From Chitinophagales bacterium (GTDB lineage: Bacteria > Bacteroidota > Bacteroidia > Chitinophagales > Chitinophagaceae), in contig JAIXKI010000006.1 in assembly GCA_026936105.1 (NCBI GenBank), positions 16,947-80,946 of the forward strand: 64,000 bases of DNA, written 5' to 3'. Positions 30,301 to 39,063 of the stretch are shown here, one piece after another. The notes beneath the pieces were generated by a model. It was given only the letters and a program-made list of their open reading frames with translations. It was not told where the DNA came from and ran no database searches. The translations under genes and the position numbers were made by a program. Every line of letters begins with the position of its first letter. Position 1 is the first letter of the stretch.

Positions 30301-32135
30301 GTATTATCGCTGTTCGCAATATCACTCCATTCAATACCCGATAATGTAAGATCGCTCTGATTTAAATTTCCCAAAGCATCCAATATCTGATCAACAGACA
30401 TCTGGTAAGGAACGCCTGAGGTGAGTGTCAGAGTCTGATGAGGAATATATGCTGCATTCACATCAATGGTAAAGGGTGAAGGTGTAAGGCGTTCAATTTT
30501 ACCGAACACTTTTACCTGTGTATTACCGGCGCCGGCAAAATTGTATCGTAATGTCGTCTTCACATTTCCTCTGAGGATATACTGATTGAATAAAGAAGGA
30601 GCCGGAGGAATAACAACGGTATTTATCGTCACTCCATTAGGAGGCTGTGTGTTCAGAATATTGAAAGTGGCGCAGCCCAGTGAAGGATCGGAAGCGTTAC
30701 CCCCTACTCCTCCTGTTGGCGAAATATATTTTGCATAAAAACAGATACGGTAATTACCATCCGGAAGCTGAATATTGTTGTTGCCATCCGTTATGCCGCT
30801 CCAGCTGATACCTGAAAGTGCAAGATTGCCCTGAGTCAGGTTTCCTAAAGCATCCATGACCTGGCTCGCTGTCATCTGAAGAGGTACACCCGGTGTAAGA
30901 GTCAATGTTTGCTGAGGAACATAACCTGCAGCTACATTGATGGTGAATGGTGATGGTGAAAGACGTTCAATTTTTCCAAACACTTTTACCTGTGTATTAC
31001 CTGCACCGGCAACAGTGTATTGAACTGTCGGCCTGACGTTTCCATTCTGAATCGTTGTGTTGATTGCAGGAAGCACCGGCGGAATAACAACGGTATTTAT
31101 CGTCACTCCATTCGGCGGTTGTGTGTTCAGAATATTGAAAGTGGCGCAGCCCAGTGAAGGATCGGAAGCGTTGCCTCCCACTCCTCCTGTTGGTGAAATA
31201 TATTTTGCATAAAAACAAATACGGTAATTACCATCCGGAAGCTGAATATTGTTGTTGCCATCCGTTATGCCACTCCAGCTGATACCTGAAAGTGCAAGAT
31301 TGCCCTGAGTCAGGTTTCCTAAAGCATCCATGACCTGGCTCGCTGTCATCTGAAGAGGTACACCCGGTGTAAGAGTCAATGTTTGCTGAGGAACATAACC
31401 TGCAGCTACATTGATGGTGAATGGTGATGGTGAAAGACGTTCAATTTTTCCAAACACTTTTACCTGTGTATTACCTGCACCGGCAACAGTGTATTGAACT
31501 GCCGGCCTGACGTTTCCATTCTGAATCGTTGTGTTGATTGCAGGAAGCACCGGTGGAATCACCACCGTATTTATCGTCACTCCATTCGGCGGTTGTGTAT
31601 TCTGCACGGTAAAACTGGCGCAACCCAGGTTGGGGTCTGAGGCGTTTGGCCCGGGAAGACCACTGGCAGCATCCGGTTGCCTGGCAACGAAACAGATCCT
31701 GTAGTTCCCCGGAGGCAGCAGAATATTATTATTGGCATCTTTCAGGCTGCTCAGGCTTACACCGGTGGCCACAAGATTGGCATCATTAAAAAAACCAAAA
31801 GCACCCAGCATCTGAGTCGCCGTCATTTGTGTGGGTATTCCGGGAGTAAGGGTTATCATTCCCTGCGCCGCAAAAGCGGGATTCACGCTGATCGTAAAAG
31901 GAGAAGGAGAAAGGCACTCTATTCTCCCCTGCACATATACCTGCAGCGGGCCCGCCCCGACCAGGTTATACAGTAATGATGCATTTATATTACCTGATGC
32001 CACATACTGGCTGATAACCGGATTAACAGGAGGCGTGGCAGTAGTGTTCACCGTTACATTGTATGGTTGTGCCTGCAGGTTATGAACTGCTATTGCCAGC
32101 GCCAGGGTTGTTATTAAAAAAAATTTTCTTTTCAT
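24360..32135 (-). CDS. Giant (2591 aa) secreted protein with four TANFOR-like repeats
   Basis: A signal peptide (1-22, ending NLQAQ) is followed by four about 158-residue repeats at about 24-183, 184-341, 342-499 and 500-656. Each runs from [YG]-x-V-T-[VI]-N-T through an E-x-L-[ST]-P-S-P-F-T-I core to LP-x-G-x-Y-x-I-C-F. This pattern resembles the TANFOR domain of Tannerella, Cytophaga and Polaribacter proteins (assignment by eye). After a module with the phrase VFAWTPPGSTCGG and a charged Asn/Lys linker (about 800-840) comes a very long beta-rich region with many 'S-x-x-F-x-G-x-x-x-L' strands and few cysteines. It resembles a long autotransporter-like or gliding-adhesin stalk. The end (SFRYGAGSMQGNAVNKTFNY in part) has no T9SS type-A tail. 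It is the middle gene of a minus-strand operon: barrel gene, 18 bases, this gene, 11 bases, fibronectin-III gene. It probably decorates the cell surface. Confidence 0.75.
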   Translation of the reverse strand: MKRKFFLITTLALAIAVHNLQAQPYNVTVNTTATPPVNPVISQYVASGNINASLLYNLVGAGPLQVYVQGRIECLSPSPFTISVNPAFAAQGMITLTPGIPTQMTATQMLGAFGFFNDANLVATGVSLSSLKDANNNILLPPGNYRICFVARQPDAASGLPGPNASDPNLGCASFTVQNTQPPNGVTINTVVIPPVLPAINTTIQNGNVRPAVQYTVAGAGNTQVKVFGKIERLSPSPFTINVAAGYVPQQTLTLTPGVPLQMTASQVMDALGNLTQGNLALSGISWSGITDGNNNIQLPDGNYRICFYAKYISPTGGVGGNASDPSLGCATFNILNTQPPNGVTINTVVIPPVLPAINTTIQNGNVRPTVQYTVAGAGNTQVKVFGKIERLSPSPFTINVAAGYVPQQTLTLTPGVPLQMTASQVMDALGNLTQGNLALSGISWSGITDGNNNIQLPDGNYRICFYAKYISPTGGVGGNASDPSLGCATFNILNTQPPNGVTINTVVIPPAPSLFNQYILRGNVKTTLRYNFAGAGNTQVKVFGKIERLTPSPFTIDVNAAYIPHQTLTLTSGVPYQMSVDQILDALGNLNQSDLTLSGIEWSDIANSDNTLRLPDGTYHICFYAKYVSQTGGLGGNASDPSLGCATFGICASASAPQFTQPVSNFNIKNNLPAVQRTSPVVFAWTPPGSTCGGQLGTITYELEIHELLQGQTPTDAINNPPVFIRRQLPSTTFLLDTNLYKNVLQNGKRYAIRVRALPPAGIALTQKIENNGFSRVEVFQYGGDTSSIINPPGNEGHNNPPTVLPPVKNGNENNNANNEDQNKDEDKKKDEQVVNVYDSTADCGIKLPADSTKSPKGTDLSNKVLTIGQFKLTPTTITQNTDSSFTGTGTIDWKPLSHTIKLAVSFKNIQVNKNDSVFAGVVTTSKDSKISLSKSFASFKDYSGQTAEQLDQMAERVENFLKQYPGGQLVSQIATNSPVSFPIGLDNQNIGGTPVTLAIMNMTFSPKGATMSVLLNINVPDANGWLSLAGTGFCLSPTGVSFAKGTLLLPVDHHFNFGTDKDSLDFAFKGCPTADSTNGTYISWENGSLSDIVANVKVAFPRNTIVAEDKDGNPKDSVVTASMNFKFKKWDDWIASLTFDNFQLPGVKGLGFHPGTMYYDHSSVRNPNGFDFPKNYTGFSGNDFEGLYIKDMKVLLPSDFKTFNQGKERTMFDAKDLIIDSKGVSFNLLGTHIIDQSTGDLGGWAFSLDTVRVQMQKNTFTDGSFKGKIQLPISKTPLDYLGDLHVGKDTVTGKDSSLQYAFVIVPSDNMEFDIWAAKVQLNKNSSFKVQREKDGTLVSFILNGTIGIDIGSSGLNLPGLKFDSLGIANRNPKTNEKKFWFSPGTWNFSGGSNSNSSSFIVPANSDLATAFGPNVNTEPDWKYYASGRKEPDDDGSDQGKLSGFPVSINNVKPYTDFSDMSNLKIGVQFDLNVNVGLGDASVVSATTKLAVYGEINAAIQNMAPQISLSAGVDIDSIAIKGDVGPVNVNGMLVFYKHDITFGDGVKGHVSAMFPMLQTAIEATAQFGNVNNFNYWYIDACATFPTIPVVGPIGINGFGGGAYYNMKMQGNLPPDPSSLQASTVSKNATPGTTMSGVSFVPEKESAGIRATVGIALVSGAGADAMNAKITLTAGIANGALSQLGLHGEMYVMTNSPVNDKATVQGVVDIVYDLSQNKFSLAAEVKGKFGTIVVDVPLGIYSGPDGWYLKVGDAYGQRATFQLVDDSTSIYVLRIGANAYLGLGSLINPSLPPLPDKLTAFGVQRSPQVDALINQLDKTKGDGMMFGAQVNGTLKFSLAFLYANLDATLGFDLALKHFLQNFQCGGTSAGWENWYALGQMYFYFNVDVGVHVDCFLGKGDFSLVSFTAGGVLTAGLPNPTWLDGSIHVKGEIFDGLISVDQDAHFTIGEKCYPTSSPLSDINIISSYGPQTKGDVFDAPYVASNVGLGVNYDVQAAPSKNYPDGEMRTFRFEIASYTLTEGSNSVNNIHLVYQNNNTTGIIKHDLILKPQTNYTVTVVCSAMQFYPQENRWDNPLNDENNQREPYRQTVTWSFKTGDAPGYIPDQNVHFLYPVNNQRYVLKQEMNGNGKIELGQWQPNILSNSSNSINMLSRGGGFDYKLFFIPVGSTDTVKSTFTADESSRTLNYQIPATLKNNTVYRAEFWSFPKEGINLENLKVLSKVSMSTRTMNVQNVGNASGNTNIKAQIKQTTVTGPVKMAEAPRPIYVLNFATSQYNSLTEKLNGMGQWAGVKKGDIMWINAQNVPAEKFDEYEVKGFKAPDGTAYPPLFSAQIDWNNSQQNDQFASDNLYAPALTLAFKGVQTNLSVSELREMIYRPVRTLDWSGFAYSPPLSLAETTPALIYQALTANRQVPNASLGGVINNASKSNSISAVSSGGFSFSFSQPAAASVGSSRFNSIGSMSTINVTMPMPYSLKWSRDYYLHQDYNLLNAFGLVAQTQAAIIQHQLSPSQAEDLLSNMSGDINFVSNNIGGTVTMPWNKFYYLYTDPNSVNILNKLKNLQFASYPHGSRNITFRYGAGSMQGNAVNKTFNY
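30168..32066 (-). repeat. Four tandem about 474-bp units encoding TANFOR-like domains
   Basis: The units are about 32066-31587, 31586-31113, 31112-30639 and 30638-30168 in reading order. Units two and three differ at only a handful of bases (for example the codon giving Ala versus Thr in RP-A/T-VQ) and lie exactly 474 bases apart. Units one and four are clearly diverged. This points to a recent duplication or gene conversion between two and three. Confidence 0.85.
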
Positions 32136-32153
32136 ATCGTTAGGTTGATACTG

Positions 32154-33878
32154 TCAGAATGAATAAGAATAGGATATACCGCCGGACAAATTTTTAGTTG
32201 CTACCGCCTGCGGCACATTTTTATAAATGACATCATTGATCGGATTATACGGCGTATAGATATAACTCGCATACGCATTTAATGAATGATGTTTTATATG
32301 ATATCCCACATTACCGGAAAAAGTGAAATTGCCCTGCACATTTCCAAATGAAGATCTGTTCATCATGTAACCGAATGAACCCTGCAGGCTGAGCGCTTTG
32401 CTTTTTAATACCTGTGCTGACCCGGTTACGGTTGCCCCGAGTGTGCGATAATAGGTCGTATCCTGTGTGTATTTAGAATAAAGGCCGGAGAGTGTGACAC
32501 TGGATACTTTTTTTATGAATCCCAATGTATAGTTCAAAGAACCGGATAAGTTATTGCTGCTGGTAAATGATGTAGTAGCTGGGTTTTTATCATCCAGTAA
32601 CATATAGCTTACATTTCCACTGATAGTATGCGAATACGAAGTACCCATTATAGTGTAGGAAGGAGTGATCCCGAATTGATGAATATCCTGGTTCAGCTTC
32701 ACTGAATCTTTAAGATGCTCCGTTCCGTCTTTTTGCCTCAGGCCATAACCGGAATAATTCATGTTCAGGTTGAATTTTGAACTCACCAGGACATTTACAT
32801 TCATACTGCCGGTCAATACCTGCATTTCACTGGTCAGGTTTTTATTGAGATTATTATGCTGATCAGACAAATTGGTAGTGATATTCAGTTTGCCGGATGC
32901 CAGATTGAAATTATTGATCCAGTTCATCAGCTCAATGTCATTCAGCATATAGGGTGTTCCCAGGGATTTGAAATCGGGCTGTACCCTCCTGTAGCCGAGC
33001 GTGGTGGTATATCCTTTCAACAGGAGTTGCAAAGAAGACTGGCCCGCCCAGTTTGCAACTGTGGAACTGTTTGCCGGGATGAACCTGTTCATCAGTTTTT
33101 GCATCAGGGTTGTATCAGGAGGCGATACCAGCTTCTGCATGCTGAGATCCTGCGTCAATCCGCTGACCGCAACATCTGTATTGAAAATAATTTTTTTGAT
33201 CAGCGTCAACCTGAATGAAGAGCCGATGACAGAATTTTCCTGAGCCGTATATCCACCCTTGTTAATGATGGTGGCAGAGCTGCTGTCATCTTTTGCATGG
33301 AAATAGATCAGGTCAAAATAATTTGAAGTGTTTCCCACTCCTACCTTGACACCATAGCCGATCCTGGAAAACTGTGGCGCTTTAAACCGGCCGCTGGTTG
33401 TATCTTCATTCACTTTCCTGTTCAGCTTTCCGTAAAAAGCGGCAAAGCGGAACATCTTCGGAGTCAGTTCCAGGCCTACTCCGCGAAAACTTTGCCCGTC
33501 AAAAGTGACGGGAGAAAATTGAATATTCCGATAGCCCAGATCCAGTTTTATCCATTTATAAGTAGGGCTTAGCCCAAACTGGGAGAAAGGCTGTGAATAA
33601 CTGTTGCCGTATTGATTAACCAGGAATGAAAAAGGCAAAGCAACTCCATAAACAGTTGGAGTGAAATTCCCATAGATATTCCATCCATAAGGTGGCCTGG
33701 TGGCCATCGGCTCATTGGAATGGTAATAAGTAGCCGAGGCACCAACACTTCCGTTGATGGTAAAAGGTTTCTGCTTGCCGATCTTACTCAGATCCTGGGC
33801 ACCGGCAGGAATCCCCAATACCAACAGAAAAAATATGATTATACCAAATAGAAATACCGCACCTGGCTTTCTTATCAT
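32154..33878 (-). CDS. Outer-membrane beta-barrel protein, first gene of the giant-protein operon
   Basis: ATG 33878 is preferred: it gives MIRKPGAVFLFGIIIFFLLV, a signal peptide ending IPAGAQD, whereas the frame extended to 34016 adds 46 residues that do not look like a signal. The 574-residue mature protein is almost entirely amphipathic strands of 9-12 residues (YGWNIYGNFTPTVYG, WIKLDLGYRNIQFSP, SGSLNYTLGFIKKVSSVTLSGLYSKY, and so on) with a terminal strand NLSGGISYSYSF. That makes it a large barrel or porin-like protein. It lacks a TonB box or plug. It probably provides the outer-membrane anchor or channel for the giant protein that follows 18 bases later. Confidence 0.75.
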   Translation of the reverse strand: MIRKPGAVFLFGIIIFFLLVLGIPAGAQDLSKIGKQKPFTINGSVGASATYYHSNEPMATRPPYGWNIYGNFTPTVYGVALPFSFLVNQYGNSYSQPFSQFGLSPTYKWIKLDLGYRNIQFSPVTFDGQSFRGVGLELTPKMFRFAAFYGKLNRKVNEDTTSGRFKAPQFSRIGYGVKVGVGNTSNYFDLIYFHAKDDSSSATIINKGGYTAQENSVIGSSFRLTLIKKIIFNTDVAVSGLTQDLSMQKLVSPPDTTLMQKLMNRFIPANSSTVANWAGQSSLQLLLKGYTTTLGYRRVQPDFKSLGTPYMLNDIELMNWINNFNLASGKLNITTNLSDQHNNLNKNLTSEMQVLTGSMNVNVLVSSKFNLNMNYSGYGLRQKDGTEHLKDSVKLNQDIHQFGITPSYTIMGTSYSHTISGNVSYMLLDDKNPATTSFTSSNNLSGSLNYTLGFIKKVSSVTLSGLYSKYTQDTTYYRTLGATVTGSAQVLKSKALSLQGSFGYMMNRSSFGNVQGNFTFSGNVGYHIKHHSLNAYASYIYTPYNPINDVIYKNVPQAVATKNLSGGISYSYSF

Positions 33879-34493
33879 AAAAAAATTTTTGGACGTTACG
33901 CTTCCATGGAATTTTCTTATCGTTTGGTTTGCATGACTATTAAGAACAATAAGCCTGGCAGGGCAATCAATGAGATCTTCATCATACAGTTTCAAATTGA
34001 GAATTTTTGATTTCAATCTTCAGCACATAATATTTCATATCAGAAAATGAAATGCAACAGGCATATCCGGTATGAATTTATTCAGTGATCCCTGCTTTTA
34101 AAAGAATGGCTTAGTATATGGCTACTATTGACGTATAAGTGGCAGAACTAAATAAAAAACAGGTTGAGACTGATAATTAAAATACTCCAAAGTTTTTTAC
34201 CGGAGGGCAGGTATCCGTACTAAGGGCATTCCCTATTTGTTTTTTCAGTAACAGAAATCATTTCCGGATTTGACCTGCCTGAAGAAAAATGAAAGTGACG
34301 TTATGTAAACGGAGCAGGAAACAACAACATGGTTTGCTAACCGCAATGGAATGAAAACTTTGTTTAAAATAAAATATGGATGATCACATTCCCCCGTTCA
34401 TTTGAATAGCAAACTGCCTGGAATTGCCCGCAATGACAAAGTGTATCATCCTTATAAATGAAAGCCGGGCGACTGAAATTTTCTGCGCAGAAA
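33879..34493. other. Intergenic region, no gene seen
   Basis: About 615 AT-rich bases between the barrel-protein start and the end of hutU, both on the minus strand. The promoter of the barrel/giant operon should lie here. An open frame running into the barrel gene (up to 34016) lacks signal or domain character. No tRNA, terminator or recognisable remnant was seen. Confidence 0.45.
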
Positions 34494-36227
34494 TTATTTC
34501 AACCTCTTTTTGATATCCAGGTCATATTTTGCCGCCGTTTCCCTGGCAATCTCATATCCTGCATCTGCATGACGGATCACACCGAGTCCCGGATCATTTC
34601 TTAAAACTCTTTTTAATCTTTCATCAGCATCGGTAGTTCCATCACAAACGATCACCATGCCGGCATGAATGGAATAACCGATTCCCACACCACCTCCATG
34701 ATGCAGGGAAACCCATGAAGCTCCTCCGGCAGTATTGACCAGCGCATTCAGCAAAGGCCAGTCGGCAACCGCATCGCTGCCATCCATCATCGCTTCCGTT
34801 TCCCTGTTTGGAGATGCAACGCTTCCGGTATCCAGGTGATCACGTCCTATCACGATCGGGGCTTTTACTTTTCCGCTTCTTACCAGTTCGTTAAATGCCA
34901 GGCCTGCTTTTTCTCTTTCACCTTGTCCTAACCAGCAGATCCTTGCCGGCAATCCCTGGAAGGCCACTTTTTCTTTGGCTAGCTTCAGCCAGCGCATCAA
35001 AGAAACATTATGAGGAAATAAATTCCTGATCACTTCATCCGTTACAGCAATGTCACTTGGATCACCGCTTAATGCAGCCCACCGAAAGGGGCCTTTGCCT
35101 TCGCAGAATAACGGTCGGATGTAAGCAGGGACAAATCCAGGAAAATCAAAATTTCTTCCTTTCTTCTTTCCTTTCAATTCTTCTGCATGTTCTTTTTCAT
35201 ATTCATCTGCACGGGCCCTGATATTGTTACCATAATCAAAAGTTACTGATCCTTTATCCATCAGTTGCAGCATCAATTGCACATGACGGTACATGCTTCG
35301 GTAACTGTATTCGGTATATTGTTTGGGATCCTGATCCTTTAAAATTTTTGCCTGCTCATAAGAAATTTCATGAGGCCAGTAAGTAAGCGGGTCATGGGCA
35401 GAGGTCTGATCAGTAAGCGTATCCGGAACGATATTTCTTTCCACCAGCCTTTCGAGTAAATGAACTGCATTGCATTTCACACCGATACTGACTGCTTTCC
35501 CGGCAGCTTTATATTCCAATGCTTTGTCAATGGCTGCATCAATATCATCAAATTTTTCATCGAGGTATTTTGTGGCGATACGTTTATCTATCCTGTGTTC
35601 TTCCACTTCGGCAATCAATGCCACCCCTTCATTCATGGTGATCGAAAGCGGTTGTGCGCCACCCATACCTCCTAAACCTGCAGTTACATTGAGCGTTCCC
35701 TTCAATGATCCGTGGCTTCCTGCACCTGATCCATGTGCAAAATGTTTGTCAGCAAGTGCCGCATAGGTCTCGTAAGTTCCCTGAACAATTCCCTGCGAAC
35801 CGATATAGATCCAGCTGCCTGCGGTCATTTGCCCATACATCATCAACCCCTTTTTCTCCAGCTCATCAAAATGTTCCCAGGTGGCCCATTTGGGAACCAG
35901 CTGAGAATTACTGATCAGGACTCTCGGGGCATCTTTATGTGTTTTTAAAATACCAACCGGTTTGCCGGACTGGATCAGCAGGGATTCATCATTTTCCAAA
36001 ATTTTCAGTGCCCTGATAATATTATCCAACGCTTCAAAGTTTCTTGCCGCCTTTCCCCTGCCACCGTAAACGATTAATTCATCAGGATTTTCGGCCACCT
36101 CGGGATTCAGATTGTTCAGTAACATCCGCATGGCTGCTTCCTGTATCCAGCCCTTGCAGCTTATTGTATTTCCTGCTGGCGTCTTATATTTAACAGGATC
36201 ATATTTTCTTACAGTTTGCTGTGCCAT
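34494..36227 (-). CDS. hutU: Urocanate hydratase
   Basis: This cytosolic NAD-dependent enzyme converts urocanate to imidazolonepropionate, the second step of histidine degradation. ATG 36227 ([11 protein letters not shown]) is chosen because the added N-terminal 39 residues are not family-like. The 577 residues show the urocanase landmarks: [28 protein letters not shown] in outline, [29 protein letters not shown] (glycine-rich NAD loop) and [17 protein letters not shown] near the C-terminus. It faces the purine phosphorylase gene, with 133 bases between the two starts. hutH is the next minus-strand gene upstream, on the far side of deoD. Confidence 0.95.
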   Translation of the reverse strand: MAQQTVRKYDPVKYKTPAGNTISCKGWIQEAAMRMLLNNLNPEVAENPDELIVYGGRGKAARNFEALDNIIRALKILENDESLLIQSGKPVGILKTHKDAPRVLISNSQLVPKWATWEHFDELEKKGLMMYGQMTAGSWIYIGSQGIVQGTYETYAALADKHFAHGSGAGSHGSLKGTLNVTAGLGGMGGAQPLSITMNEGVALIAEVEEHRIDKRIATKYLDEKFDDIDAAIDKALEYKAAGKAVSIGVKCNAVHLLERLVERNIVPDTLTDQTSAHDPLTYWPHEISYEQAKILKDQDPKQYTEYSYRSMYRHVQLMLQLMDKGSVTFDYGNNIRARADEYEKEHAEELKGKKKGRNFDFPGFVPAYIRPLFCEGKGPFRWAALSGDPSDIAVTDEVIRNLFPHNVSLMRWLKLAKEKVAFQGLPARICWLGQGEREKAGLAFNELVRSGKVKAPIVIGRDHLDTGSVASPNRETEAMMDGSDAVADWPLLNALVNTAGGASWVSLHHGGGVGIGYSIHAGMVIVCDGTTDADERLKRVLRNDPGLGVIRHADAGYEIARETAAKYDLDIKKRLK

Positions 36228-36360
36228 AACTTCTGAATTTTGTTTTTTTAGAAACAGTAGTGAAGTCACAAAACCGTTCTTCACAATTCTGCCGGTATAA
36301 CTTCTGGTTAACTGCAAAAGTCGCAATAAAATGAATAACTTCATCTAAGAATCGGAAACT

Positions 36361-37080
36361 ATGAGTGTACATTTAGCGGCAAAAAAAGGAGAAATTGCCC
36401 CGGTAGTACTGATGCCCGGCGATCCGCTCAGAGCCAAATTCATTGCTGAAAACAACCTGGAAAACATCAGGCTGGTGAACAGTGTCAGAAATATATTTTT
36501 CTACACAGGTACTTATAAAGACACAACCATAACCATTGGCGCCAGTGGCATGGGCTGCCCGAGTATCGGTATTTATTCTTATGAATTATATAATGAATTC
36601 GACGTGGAATGTATCATGCGCATCGGCACCTGCGGCGCTTATCTTGACTCCATACCGCTCTATACAGTTATCAATACTGAAACAGCTTACAGCGAATCCA
36701 CTTATGCCGGCACGGCTTTCAATTATCGCGAAGATTATTTTCAACACCAGGGGAATGCATTTGACATCATTAATCAAACGGCAGCCGCATTGAATATCCC
36801 GGTTCTCTCAGGTTCCATTCATTCAGGCGATGCTTTTTACCGGGTGGACCGGGAAATGCCGGCTCTTGCAAAACAGAATAAATGCCTTGCCGCAGAAATG
36901 GAAGCCTTTGCTTTGTTTGCCAATGCAAAATATTTCAATAAAACGGCAGCCGCCATACTTACCGTTTCGGATAATATCATCACTCATCAGGTTATTTCTA
37001 CGGAGGAAAGGGAAAGATCCCTGACCACTATGACCCAACTTGCACTGGAAGCTGCCTGCAGGATCCATGAAGCTTTATAA
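36361..37080 (+). CDS. deoD: Purine nucleoside phosphorylase, DeoD type
   Basis: The 239-residue hexameric-type PNP splits purine (deoxy)nucleosides with phosphate to base and (deoxy)ribose 1-phosphate. The sequence has MPGDPLRAKFIAE (phosphate-binding Arg after GDP), GASGMGCPSIGIYSYEL, MRIGTCG, and the ribose/base site EMEAFALF (Met-Glu) followed by TVSDN with the catalytic Asp. Length equals E. coli DeoD (239). It sits on the plus strand between hutU and hutH on the minus strand, with no pathway link. Confidence 0.94.
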   Translation: MSVHLAAKKGEIAPVVLMPGDPLRAKFIAENNLENIRLVNSVRNIFFYTGTYKDTTITIGASGMGCPSIGIYSYELYNEFDVECIMRIGTCGAYLDSIPLYTVINTETAYSESTYAGTAFNYREDYFQHQGNAFDIINQTAAALNIPVLSGSIHSGDAFYRVDREMPALAKQNKCLAAEMEAFALFANAKYFNKTAAAILTVSDNIITHQVISTEERERSLTTMTQLALEAACRIHEAL

Positions 37081-37272
37081 AAATTTATTTCCGGAGAGAT
37101 ATTTATTATCCATTGAAGATCCCGGGACTTGAATCAAAATGTTATAAATGTATGGAATGAATTTCCTGTCAATTTCTGACCGCTTTCAATTTTATCAATC
37201 TTGCACTGTGTTGTTAGGTTGAAATGACATCAATCACTATTGATTGAAAATATCCTTCTTAAAGCGCTAAAC

Positions 37273-38838
37273 TCAAAGATCAAAAATATTTTCAAATCCG
37301 GAATTCAAAACAAGATGTTGACTATCTGCAAACTCATTTAGCTCTTTTACAAAAGAGAAATCATGAATAATTTTCCAGATCTTGTTGATATCATCCGAAA
37401 AAATCCTGTCTTCTTCAGCAAACGAAACAAAACGTCGTACTTGTTCATAAGCATGTTCCAGAAGAGCACTGCTTTTCAGCGGCCTCCTGAATTCGATCGC
37501 CTGGCAGGCAGCAATCAGTTCTATAGCAAGTATGTATTCAAGATTATCCAGCACCTTAAATAATTTCCTTCCGCTGATGCTACCCATGCTTACATGATCC
37601 TCTTGTCCCAATGAAGTGGGAATACTGTCGGCGCTGGCCGGGAAACAAAGTGTTTTGTTTTCTGTAACCAATGCGGCCGTTGTGTATTGAGGTATCATGA
37701 AACCGCAGTTCAGTCCGGCATTCTTCATCAGAAAGACCGGCAAGCCCCATTTCCCTTCCAGCAATAAATAGCATCTGCGGTCGCTGATATTTCCTGCTTC
37801 TGCAGCAGCAAAGCAGCAATAATCCAATGGCAAGGCCAGGGGCTGGCCGTGAAAGTTGCCACCACTGATGGTATCATTGGCAGAAAATATGATCGGATTA
37901 TCAGTTACGGAATTCAATTCTATCTCAACCAGTTCTTTCAGATGCTGCCAGGCATTTCTTGAAGCTCCATGTACCTGCGGCATGCATCGTAATGAATAAG
38001 GATCCTGTACCCTTTCGCAATCAATGTGTGACTGCCTGATGGCTGAGCCCTGTAATAATGTTTTCAGTCTTTGTGCAACCAGTCTGCTTCCCGTAAAAGG
38101 TCGCAATTCATGAAGACGTTCATCAAAAGGAGCATCAGTTCCTTCTAAAGCATCAAGGCTCAAAGCCCCGATGATGTCGGCTGCTTCGAGGCAATAATGC
38201 ATGCGCTGAACACATTTCACTGCAAAGGAAAGAATGAATTGAGTGCCATTGATCAATCCCAGGCCTTCTTTAGGCCCGAGTGCCACAGGCAGTAATGAAA
38301 ATTGTTTCAACACCTGCCCGGACTCAAGCACTTTTCCCTGATAACTGACCCTGCCCAGACCGATCAAAGGCAAAAAAAGATGTGCTAAGGGAGCCAGGTC
38401 TCCGCTGGCGCCTACGCTTCCTCTTTCGGGCACAATGGGAATAACATCATTTTCTATATGCCAGATAATCCTTTCAATGGTTTCAAGTTTCACACCGGAA
38501 TATCCTTTTGCCAAAGCATGCACTTTGGTAATGAGCATGATCTTCGCAACTTCAACAGGTATGGCATCACCCACACCCACGCTGTGGCTTCTTAATAGTT
38601 TTTGCTGTAATGTAGCTGTATCAGATTCAGAGATCTTGGTATTGGCAAGAATGCCAAAGCCGGTATTAATGCCGTAAACGGTTCTGTTACTTTCTACAAT
38701 GGCTTCTACTTCTTTCTGGCTTCTGTTTATCTTTTGTATTGCACTTTCATCCAGAATTCCTTTCAGTTCGCCCGAGGCTATGGCAATTGTTTTTTCTGTG
38801 GTAAGATGGCCGGTGCCATAATGAAATTCTTCCTTCAT
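37273..38838 (-). CDS. hutH: Histidine ammonia-lyase
   Basis: This enzyme deaminates L-histidine to urocanate, the first step of the hut pathway. The 521-residue protein (ATG 38838; the upstream TTG at 38859 is less likely) has the MIO-forming triad Ala144-Ser145-Gly146 in SVGASGDLAPLAH, the Tyr in VYGINTGFG (55-61), and NGTQ, FHGQPLALPLD and GQEDHVSMG in the later active-site segments. The family is about 500-520 residues. It is unlinked from hutU by the inserted plus-strand deoD, so the two hut genes are probably separate units. hutI and ftcD/hutG are not in the window. Confidence 0.95.
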   Translation of the reverse strand: MKEEFHYGTGHLTTEKTIAIASGELKGILDESAIQKINRSQKEVEAIVESNRTVYGINTGFGILANTKISESDTATLQQKLLRSHSVGVGDAIPVEVAKIMLITKVHALAKGYSGVKLETIERIIWHIENDVIPIVPERGSVGASGDLAPLAHLFLPLIGLGRVSYQGKVLESGQVLKQFSLLPVALGPKEGLGLINGTQFILSFAVKCVQRMHYCLEAADIIGALSLDALEGTDAPFDERLHELRPFTGSRLVAQRLKTLLQGSAIRQSHIDCERVQDPYSLRCMPQVHGASRNAWQHLKELVEIELNSVTDNPIIFSANDTISGGNFHGQPLALPLDYCCFAAAEAGNISDRRCYLLLEGKWGLPVFLMKNAGLNCGFMIPQYTTAALVTENKTLCFPASADSIPTSLGQEDHVSMGSISGRKLFKVLDNLEYILAIELIAACQAIEFRRPLKSSALLEHAYEQVRRFVSFAEEDRIFSDDINKIWKIIHDFSFVKELNEFADSQHLVLNSGFENIFDL

Positions 38839-39063
38839 GATCTTTTCTTGAAAGCTCAAAGTAAGTGAATAATTGATAATTATGCCCGGAGACAGGAAAA
38901 GAATGACAGCCTGAGAACAACAATAAAAAATATCTTTTTATAAAAAGGAAAAGAAGGCTGCAAAACCTGCTCCTGTGAAAATCTTTCAAATAAAATCATC
39001 CTACCGGAAGATTCAGATCCTCTCTGAATTAAAAGTCCTTTTCAATAAAGAAAGCTGAAAAGA

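Noticed and set aside
30168..32066. Regular long repeats that might suggest a CRISPR array or a satellite
   Set aside because: The unit is 474 bp, stays in frame and encodes a conserved protein domain; there are no short repeats with unique spacers. No CRISPR-like array was seen anywhere in the window.
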